Below, in pieces: positions 61,301 through 64,000 of a DNA stretch of 64,000 bases. The notes beneath the pieces were generated by a model. The model ran no database searches, was not told the origin of the DNA, and worked only from the letters and a program-made list of their open reading frames with translations. The stretch covers positions 7,326,465-7,390,464 of the forward strand of contig CM057149.1 in NCBI GenBank assembly GCA_029964075.1. The letters run 5' to 3'. How positions within the stretch are numbered: position 1 is the first letter of the stretch; each line of letters starts with the position of its first letter. This DNA comes from Patiria pectinifera. Its lineage: Eukaryota; Echinodermata; Asteroidea; Valvatida; Asterinidae. The translations under genes were made by a program, and so were the position numbers.

Positions 61301-64000
61301 CTGTAGAAGGGAACTTCTCTCGCATGCTCTGCCCCGAAGGTAATCGGACCTATAACCATCAAAACAAAACACATGTTAGATAACAGTTTGTGAGCATTTT
61401 ATAATGGATGTGACATTTCCACAAAAATCTGTAAACAAATTTTCCCACCTGTGGAAACAGAATTAAAAAAATTAAGATCCTTTCCTATTTTTGACTTGTA
61501 TACCGTTAACTATCAAGGGCTTTACCCTGCTAAAAGGATGAGAATGGTGAACCGTTGTCGACAAAGTTTTTACTGTTGCTGTCGCCGTCTGACAGTGGCA
61601 TTTGACAATGAAGTGATGCAACTTTGCTATTAAAATAACATCACAGTTGTGTACATGCATAGTTTTTTCTTTTGAATATTTGAACCGGTAAAATGCTGTT
61701 CGAATTGTCGGTTATTGATCAAATATTCAAATAGTTAATATATCCAGGAAATCCCAACTCCCATCCCTATGGCTACTCAGTATGGCTACTGGCACACTCA
61801 GTATGTTACTTCAGAGTGACAGTTGGAAAAAAATCACTATGATGGGACGCGAACCCATGACCTCCTACTTTCTAGCGCAGACATCTTACCACTCGACCAC
61901 AGCGCTAACGGGATCGATTGGCTGGTTTGAATCTGATGTACATAGCAGCGGGTACTGCATTAACTATTCATAACCAGCTGTTAGCTCGGTGGTCGAGTGG
62001 TAAGCGTCTGTACTAGAAAGCAGGAGGTAGTGGGTTCGAGTCCCACCCGAGTGAATTTTTCCAACTTTTACTCGGGAAGGTAACACACTGAGTATACAGG
62101 GCGAGTAAAAAAAAAGTGAAACCCAAATGTCCGGACCATCATTTTAGTGAAGTTCTGCATGTAGCCCTTGCCAATTCTAGGATATGAAAGCCCAATTCAT
62201 GGGCTTTCTTTTAGTACAAGAATCATTCAAATCACTCATGTAATTTTCAAATTATGGATCACAAGAAGGTAGGTGTTCTTTCAGAAAAGCGAAAACAAAT
62301 AGGGATGTGTGTGGTCATTATGAGTTGTTTTCGTTTGGCTGAAAGAACGCACACCTTTTTTGTGATCCATGGACAGAACTTAAAATGGTGGTTGTGTTTA
62401 AAATTTTGTAACTTGAAAAGTACATGCATGATTTGAGTGATTCTTGTACTAAAAGAAAACATGAATTGGGCTTTTATATCCTAGATTTTGAAAGTGCTAC
62501 ATGCAGAACTTCACTAAAACAATAGTTCTGACATTTGGGTGTCACTTTTTTTTACTCACCCTGTACAGTGTTTATACGTCGGTGAAGGGCAAAACCTAGT
62601 TAGAAATTTCATTTTTCTTTCATTTACCTGAAGCATGCACATGGTTGGAGTGCCAGGCGTTGGCTTAGACTCTTGAGAAGCCGTTGCCTGTTGGGATGCC
62701 TCCATTTTAGCGCCCCCAGGAGGTTCCGCGGCAGTAGCGCCAGGCTGAGTAGGGGGAGTTGTCCCCACGCAGGTCTCAGGCTTGGGGCTTGTTGGTAGCT
62801 TGCCATGCTGGTGTCTGGCCTCCTTATCGGCTTCGATGTTCTTTAAGATGTTACTCCTCGCCTGGAGTTAGGACAGAGATTCTGGCATTAGTTGTACCTT
62901 GTTTATGATTGACCCATCAAGTGAAAGTGCATTGAAGAATGCATATGTGTTGTTCAGCTTGTGTCATATTATCCATATTGCTTGATACAAATAAATGTTT
63001 AACTTGCAATTCTTGAACATGTCTGCCGAGCCATTATTTGAAGAAAACTTGTGAAATGTATCAGTGTTGCAGTACTCGTACTCAGTACATGTACTGGAGT
63101 ACTACTTGAGTCCTTTTTTTTTGAGTACTCGTACTCGTACTCGAATGTCAAAGTACTCGTACTCGAAATGACAGTACTCCTACTCAGGCAGCAAAGTACT
63201 CGTACTCGACATGTCGAAATTGTACTTGGTCATCAAAGTACTTGTACTCGAATAGCAGTACTCGAAAAAAATTGTATAGCTTGACTTATCACGACTTCGT
63301 TTTATTATCGATACTTTCAGTTGGAAATGGTTGAGTGGCTTGCAGAGAAATCAAAGTATCCTGATATTTCTCTGTGCACGTCCGGACAAACACATAACCG
63401 TGAGTGGGTCTGTATATCGGTCTGAATGGGCCTGGGCCAATTACGCCCAAACGAACCATTTGCCGTATGGCCGTATTCGGAAATATAAGTACTTGTACTC
63501 GTACTGTACTTGTACTGCTAATTCTGAAATATTGAGAGCTAGTCCCATTGAATGCTACAGTTGTATCATGCTGCAGTTGCTGACCACGGACTCTGCTGCA
63601 GTTGGTGACCGTAGACTCTGAAGCAGTTTGGCCTTGAGATTTAGGATCGGATGGATCTTGCTACACTAAACAAGTCTGTCATTTTGACAGTCAAAAAAAT
63701 AGTCAAAATATCGTAGTGAGTTAGGTGAAGTGAGGCGGACCACTTGCCTGTTTCGCCTGCAGTCTGGCCTGCCGAGCTTCCACGGCAGCCTTTTCTCTCT
63801 GCTCCTTCTCCCATCTCTCTTTGTCCTGTCTCTTCTTCTCTGACAAGGAGAACCGACTCACGACGTCCTGCTGCTGAAACCTGCTCTCGTCTGACGTCGG
63901 TGGGACGGCGGGATGTGTCAGACCTTGAGGGGAGTCTCCTGGAGGGTCTGATGATGGGGCTGATACGGGCGGTAAGCTGAAGGGAAGGTAGCTGGCATCG
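40203..64000 (-). CDS. UBX-domain and leucine-rich-repeat protein, C-terminal 887 residues (18 exons)
   Basis: Exons in order: >64000-63748, 62861-62628, 61349-61230, 60139-60025, 58616-58230, 57511-57374, 56795-56546, 55986-55844, 55086-55012, 53326-53174, 52324-52284, 50678-50504, 49301-49230, 48590-48509, 46965-46904, 42787-42676, 41467-41376, 40363-40203. Every junction keeps the frame; the summed in-frame length is 888 codons with stop TAA at 40203-40205. Window residue numbering: charged helix 40-110; UBX domain about 157-236; Pro/Gln/His-rich then acidic linker 241-369; BC-box-like LQDLCLRCV at 445-453 and Cul2-box-like LPPHLASRL at 471-479; about 14 LRRs (500-870) of the LxxLxLxxTxVTDxG type; acidic tail GEDDDGD. 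UBX domains bind p97/VCP, and BC/Cul2 boxes with LRRs mark Cullin-2 substrate receptors (VHL, ZYG11, LRR1). The combined role is inferred. I know no vertebrate protein with this order. Confidence 0.85.
40697..41020 (+). repeat. Dispersed repeat family W, copy 2
   Basis: Collinear with 7635-7940. Lies in the last intron of gene 2. It contains an internal hairpin, ACCCTGTGGAGAC against GTCCCCACAGGG. Confidence 0.65.
41376..41467 (-). CDS. Gene 2 exon q: LRR
   Basis: Cys-containing RFLCSETLNKCEHLT, then RLNLSKTDVSNR. Acceptor TCTCTTTACAG|, donor AGAG|GTAAGA. Confidence 0.87.
41554..42010 (-). mobile_element. TTAA-flanked MITE, family Y, copy 4
   Basis: TTAA at 41550-41553 and 42011-42014, orientation as copy 1, within the intron before exon q. 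Confidence 0.83.
42041..42101 (-). mobile_element. Family X MITE terminal fragment
   Basis: TTAA at 42037-42040, followed by AGCAATATACAACATTTGCA and AACATCCAAAAACAAAAC: the end of a family X element, truncated after about 60 bp. Confidence 0.7.
42158..42499. mobile_element. Inverted-repeat element (AACACCTGAATAAATCC ends)
   Basis: About 40-bp arms, AACACCTGAATAAATCC followed by GTCATCTGATTGGT, and the complement at 42455-42499. The inner part contains repeated GTGCAATGGAAGTTCT words. Confidence 0.7.
42508..42648. repeat. Hairpin repeat (CAAATAATGAATGTTT arms)
   Basis: A 16-bp perfect outer stem with further pairing of CGTGCAATGG/CCATTGCAC and a GGCTTCGCCTCG centre. Directly abuts the previous element. 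Confidence 0.7.
42676..42787 (-). CDS. Gene 2 exon p: LRRs
   Basis: LVELKELHLDRTAVTDHGA and FRKLEVLSMAAT. Donor CACACA|GTAAGG, acceptor TTGAGCAG|. Confidence 0.87.
42894..43362. mobile_element. TA-flanked MITE, family T, copy 1
   Basis: 469 bp between TA sites (42892-42893 and 43363-43364). Inverted ends GGGGTGCACACC and GGTTGCATCC. Virtually identical to copy 2, 0.9 kb away. Open frames on both strands are duplicated with it and have no recognisable family. Confidence 0.8.
43782..44250. mobile_element. TA-flanked MITE, family T, copy 2
   Basis: 469 bp between TA sites (43780-43781 and 44251-44252), same orientation as copy 1. The 417-bp spacer between the copies is not repeated elsewhere in the window. 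Confidence 0.8.
45182..45597 (-). mobile_element. tRNA-derived SINE, family S1, full length
   Basis: On the minus strand it begins GGCGCTGTGGTCCAATGGTA (A box) and has the B box GGTTCGAATCC. The body includes TTCGGATGGGATGTAAAGCC and TGCACGTTAAAGAACCC. The tail is GCGCTATATAAGACTTCGTT plus ATT repeats. The TATATAAG plus microsatellite end suggests LINE-dependent mobilisation. Confidence 0.85.
45926..46606. mobile_element. hAT-like element H2 with GAGTC pentamer arrays
   Basis: Ends CAGAGTTGTAA and TTACAACTCTG with a perfect 8-bp duplication ACAGCAGC (45918-45925 and 46607-46614). GAGTC pentamers fill 45965-46075 and 46329-46596. The centre is unique and non-coding. Related to H1 and H3. Confidence 0.9.
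46904..46965 (-). CDS. Gene 2 exon o: LRR
   Basis: LTKLSLNNTKITDVALEYIK. Acceptor TTTGTCACTGCAG|, donor AAAG|GTAGGA. The following intron (42788-46903) is one of the longest in the gene and holds a hAT-like element, a SINE and twin TA MITEs. Confidence 0.88.
47194..47679. mobile_element. TTAA-type palindromic MITE, family P
   Basis: Near-perfect inverted repeat, arms of about 235 bp around a short centre near 47440 (AAACAGGACTCGTTTATGC). Ends AGAGGTTGTGGAATGC / GCATTCCACAACCTCT; TTAA at 47190-47193 and TTGA at 47680-47683. Lies within a gene 2 intron. Confidence 0.85.
47815..47873. repeat. Perfect 18-bp stem hairpin
   Basis: CACCACGAAGTGACGTAT at 47815-47832 and its exact complement at 47856-47873, with a 23-base loop. 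Confidence 0.8.
47920..48189. mobile_element. TA-flanked MITE with GGCCATCAGCC ends
   Basis: 270 bp. Left GGCCATCAGCC, right GGCTGATGGCC, a perfect 11-bp inverted end, flanked by TA on both sides. Confidence 0.75.
48509..48590 (-). CDS. Gene 2 exon n: LRR
   Basis: MPLVALDLTDYIHITDQGIH. Donor ACCAG|GTATAA leaves two bases. Read-through of this donor would stay open for about 29 more codons, but only splicing continues the LRR pattern. Confidence 0.86.
49230..49301 (-). CDS. Gene 2 exon m: LRR
   Basis: LELKQLQMPDRHTTTDMGL. Strong acceptor (TTTTTCAATTACAG|) and donor GCAG|GTAACT. Phase 1 at both ends. Confidence 0.86.
49480..50516. repeat. Minisatellite, ~22 units of ~48 bp, overlapping exon l
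   Basis: Units read ATAACTGGTCCCC-GC, then 8-10 variable bases, then CAGATGGT-CATGGGTTACC. The rightmost unit coincides with the 3' end of exon l and its donor (50484-50516): ACTGGTCCCCCGCCT, then TTGCAGATGGTG. In the central part units form a ~150-bp trimer. Non-coding apart from that overlap. Confidence 0.88.
50504..50678 (-). CDS. Gene 2 exon l: LRRs next to a minisatellite
   Basis: IEALVSLRSLNIARNRI and LPELMALNVMLIEG repeats. Acceptor TGCCCAAG|, donor TGCAAG|GTAGGC. The last 13 coding bases and the donor lie inside the outermost unit of the adjoining tandem array. Confidence 0.88.
50729..50871 (-). mobile_element. tRNA-derived SINE, family S2, copy 1
   Basis: Minus strand: B box GGTTCGAGTCCCACCC preceded by TAGAAAGCAGGAGGTCGT, then body CCAACTTTCACTCGGGAGGT, CACTGAGTGTACAGTGTT and AGGGCAAAACCTAG. 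The head is interrupted by the element at about 50875-51256. Confidence 0.75.
50875..51256. mobile_element. MITE with AGTCTGCGGTTTCTGGTATG arms
   Basis: Left GGC-poly(A)-AGTCTCCGGTTTCTGGTATG, right the complement CATACCAGAAACCGCAGACT-poly(T)-CTGGCC. CTAAG occurs at both borders. It sits beside SINE S2 copy 1, and SINE-like tail sequence (GTGAAGGGCAAATCCTAA) reappears at 51262-51300. Confidence 0.7.
51559..51747. repeat. Inverted repeat with ~58-bp arms
   Basis: TTCGCTCTTTTCAC, CCATTGGGCATGCACAGCC and TCGATCTGGCAACTT on the left are repeated in complement at 51690-51747. The loop holds ATCACTGAACCGG-type words. Confidence 0.8.
52284..52324 (-). CDS. Gene 2 exon k: 41-nt micro-exon, part LRR
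   Basis: FTNLRSLGLEQTK. Unusually short. Supported by acceptor CTCTTTCAG|, donor CAAG|GTGAGT and exact phase on both sides. Confidence 0.82.
53174..53326 (-). CDS. Gene 2 exon j: two LRRs
   Basis: LSNLVTLALEETSVSDEGIK and LTHLSLNRTNVSDSMLPFL. The T-x-V-S-D core is the best example of the repeat consensus. Acceptor CATTCCAG|, donor CACAG|GTATAG. Confidence 0.9.
53432..53847. mobile_element. Solo LTR (TGTAACG...CGTTACA) with 4-bp duplication
   Basis: 416 bp beginning TGTAACGGAC and ending TTCGTTACA, flanked by GTAA at 53428-53431 and 53848-53851. TGTAACG...CGTTACA ends are typical of Gypsy-type LTRs. No internal retroelement genes. An AATAAATAAGAG word on the minus strand suggests that transcriptional orientation. 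Confidence 0.75.
54234..54759 (-). mobile_element. TTAA-flanked MITE, family X, copy 6 (nested)
   Basis: TTAA at 54230-54233 and 54760-54763, reverse orientation, inserted into copy 5. Both ends are intact (GGGAAGATACAACATTTGC; complement AGGGAATGTACAACATTTGC). Confidence 0.85.
55012..55086 (-). CDS. Gene 2 exon i: LRR
   Basis: One repeat, LKKLQYLNVSNNKQLTDGIL. Phase 1 at both ends. Acceptor CCTGTAG|, donor AGAG|GTATGT. Confidence 0.87.
55844..55986 (-). CDS. Gene 2 exon h: first LRRs
   Basis: HLQYLTLDCYKYTTNELLQA, then ISRLSLSACPLLTDQAFLSI: two leucine-rich repeats. Acceptor TATCCGCAG|, donor ACA|GTAAGC. Confidence 0.87.
56546..56795 (-). CDS. Gene 2 exon g: BC-box/Cul2-box-like segment
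   Basis: Ala-rich start, then ITALQDLCLRCVSKRIEG and LEALPPHLASRLVEELKKSG. This fits the Elongin-C-binding pattern LxxxCxxx-phi and the Cul2-box pattern phi-P-xx-phi-xxx-phi. It resembles the N-terminal region before the LRRs in ZYG11-family proteins. The donor (TTGCC|GTGGTG) is weak but is the only one giving phase 2 for the next exon. Confidence 0.78.
57008..57160 (+). repeat. Dispersed repeat family U, copy 2
   Basis: Matches 9395-9545 (CGTGTGAACGTCTCTAGTCC, GGCTCCCTGCTGT). Intronic. Confidence 0.5.
57374..57511 (-). CDS. Gene 2 exon f: linker
   Basis: 45 whole codons plus split ends. AAGRAHHDWGDGNRLIDGRR, then PLNFNYGFGHQEEQRDVEEA. Good acceptor (TTGATTCACAG|) and donor (GCAG|GTAGGT). 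No domain recognised. Confidence 0.8.
58230..58616 (-). CDS. Gene 2 exon e: low-complexity linker
   Basis: Largest exon seen (387 nt). Gln/Pro/Ser/His-rich (NQQQPPPSLSQLLPHHPPPH), then strongly acidic (NEEQEEEPMEV, DEEMMGVDEVG). Probably disordered. The acceptor has a poor pyrimidine tract (ATATAATAG|), but both ends keep frame with neighbours. Confidence 0.78.
59473..59908. mobile_element. MITE with GTTCTGTCAAAA-CAGAC inverted ends
   Basis: The left GTTCTGTCAAAAGCAGACG, followed by TTCTGGGCA, is matched in complement on the right (GTTCTGTCAAAATCAGAC, TTCTGGGCACAAGG). The interior is AT-rich; target duplication not clear. Confidence 0.7.
60025..60139 (-). CDS. Gene 2 exon d: UBX domain, second half
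   Basis: PFPHRLFTSRELDSTLEELK, then LTPTGNLVVKLG: the S3/S4 loop, helix and final strand of UBX. The usual F-P-R loop reads F-P-H followed by R. Donor CAT|GTGAGT leaves one base. Confidence 0.9.
60334..60690 (-). mobile_element. tRNA-derived SINE, family S1, copy 2
   Basis: Minus strand, collinear with 45182-45597 (TGCACGTTAAAGAACCC, GCGCTATATA, ATT repeats). The tRNA head is cut off just past the B box (GTTCGAATCCTGACCGTGGG). Confidence 0.83.
60806..60925 (-). mobile_element. tRNA-derived SINE, family S3, copy 2 (fragment)
   Basis: Minus strand TGAATAGCTCAGCTGGTAGA (A box) plus a body shared with 37700-37835. The B box is lost. Confidence 0.6.
61230..61349 (-). CDS. Gene 2 exon c: UBX domain, first half
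   Basis: 40 codons, phase 0. VRLPSGQSMREKFPSTATLQ is the beta1-beta2 hairpin and start of helix 1 of a UBX (ubiquitin-like) fold. The Arg of the R-L-P-x-G motif, one of the p97-contact residues, is present. Confidence 0.9.
61495..61770 (+). mobile_element. Fragment related to the hAT-like MITE at 4699-5172
   Basis: Shares GGGCTTTA-CCTGCTAAAAGG, GAACCG(T)TGTCGACAAA, AATAACATCACAG and TTTGAACCGGTAAA in the same order. The left terminus is not found. Confidence 0.6.
61786..61915 (-). mobile_element. tRNA-derived SINE, family S2, copy 2
   Basis: Minus strand TGTGGTCGAGTGGTAAGA (A box), TAGAAAGTAGGAGGTCATGG, B box GGTTCGCGTCC, then TTTTTTTCCAACTGTCACTC. It is in inverted orientation to copy 3, 60 bp away. 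Confidence 0.75.
61976..62612 (+). mobile_element. tRNA-derived SINE, family S2, copy 3, split by a MITE
   Basis: Plus-strand head GTTAGCTCGGTGGTCGAGTG, B box GGTTCGAGTCC, body TTTTTCCAACTTTTACTCGG. The body continues as TACAGTGTTTATACGTCGG after the insertion at 62097-62563. Confidence 0.8.
62097..62563. mobile_element. Long-palindrome MITE, family K, copy 2 (TA target)
   Basis: 467 bp flanked by TA (62095-62096, 62564-62565). Ends CAGGGCGAGTAAAAAAAAAG and complement CAGGGTGAGTAAAAAAAAG. Self-complementary over most of its length. The uninterrupted SINE at 50729 confirms the empty site (GAGTGTACAGTG). Confidence 0.9.
62628..62861 (-). CDS. Gene 2 exon b: pre-UBX segment
   Basis: 78 codons, phase 0 at both ends. 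It begins ARSNILKNIEADKEARHQ, the basic helix usually found just before UBX in UBXN1-like proteins, then Pro/Thr/Ala-rich sequence. It ends with MCMLQ, the start of UBX strand 1. Confidence 0.87.
63062..63526. mobile_element. hAT-like element H3 with TACTCG hexamer arrays
   Basis: Left end CAGTGTTGCAGTACTCG, right end TACTGCTAATTCTG. Subterminal GTACTC/TCGTAC hexamers fill 63070-63270 and 63485-63515. Flanks AAATGTAT and AAATATTG agree in only the first four bases, so the right limit is provisional. Unique centre, non-coding. Confidence 0.65.
63748..64000 (-). CDS. Gene 2 exon a (partial): Pro-rich then charged helix
   Basis: Open from the window edge (first base completes a codon outside). 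Encodes a Ser/Pro-rich stretch, then RFSLSEKKRQDKERWEKEQR, a likely coiled coil, as in UBXN1-type proteins upstream of UBX. It ends in CAG before a GC donor (|GCAAGT). Only this cut keeps the frame into the next exon. Confidence 0.85.

Noticed and set aside
61976-62056. tRNA gene (clear A and B boxes)
   Set aside because: Acceptor stem does not close, the sequence continues into a repeated SINE body, and two other copies exist in the window. The heads at 28437, 37700, 45540, 50820, 60806 and 61850 are rejected for the same reasons.

Overview
This is an animal (metazoan) nuclear sequence. It has spliced genes with long introns and many short non-autonomous transposons, and no bacterial operons. 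The AT-rich composition, runs built on ACATGTACATGT, tRNA-derived SINEs ending in TATATAAG/ATT tails, and TTAA- or TA-flanked MITEs suggest a marine invertebrate deuterostome such as an echinoderm. That guess rests on general impression and is low confidence. I found no credible tRNA or rRNA gene and no CRISPR array.

Two protein-coding genes are supported, both on the minus strand. Gene 1 is the 5' part of an MFSD4-family (NaGLT1-like) major-facilitator sugar transporter. Exon 1 is at 31689-32092 and exon 2 at 179-374, separated by a 31.3-kb intron, and the gene runs off the left edge. Gene 2 fills 40203-64000 as 18 exons whose phases all agree. They encode the C-terminal 887 residues of a protein with a charged segment, a UBX domain, a low-complexity acidic linker, a segment matching the Elongin-BC and Cul2 box consensus, and about 14 leucine-rich repeats; its N-terminus lies off the right edge. 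The architecture suggests a p97/VCP cofactor fused to a Cullin-2-type substrate receptor. I regard this as the most interesting object in the window; the function is inference.

Layout: 1-178, intron of gene 1; 179-374, exon 2; 375-31688, intron 1, packed with MITEs and SINEs; 31689-32092, exon 1; 32093-40202, intergenic, with hairpin elements, a LINE 3' remnant and a 50-54-bp minisatellite; 40203-64000, gene 2, whose introns carry further MITEs, SINEs, a solo LTR and a second minisatellite that appears to be seeded from an exon/intron junction.

The mobile-element record is unusually readable. At least five families are bounded by TTAA (piggyBac-type targets). Three hAT-like elements share a CAGNGTTG terminus and carry penta- or hexanucleotide arrays. 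Other elements have TA, 8-bp or 9-bp target duplications, and several nested insertions give an order of events. Coordinates of elements without visible target duplications are approximate to about 10 bp. All similarity statements come from reading the window against itself or from general family knowledge; no database was searched.
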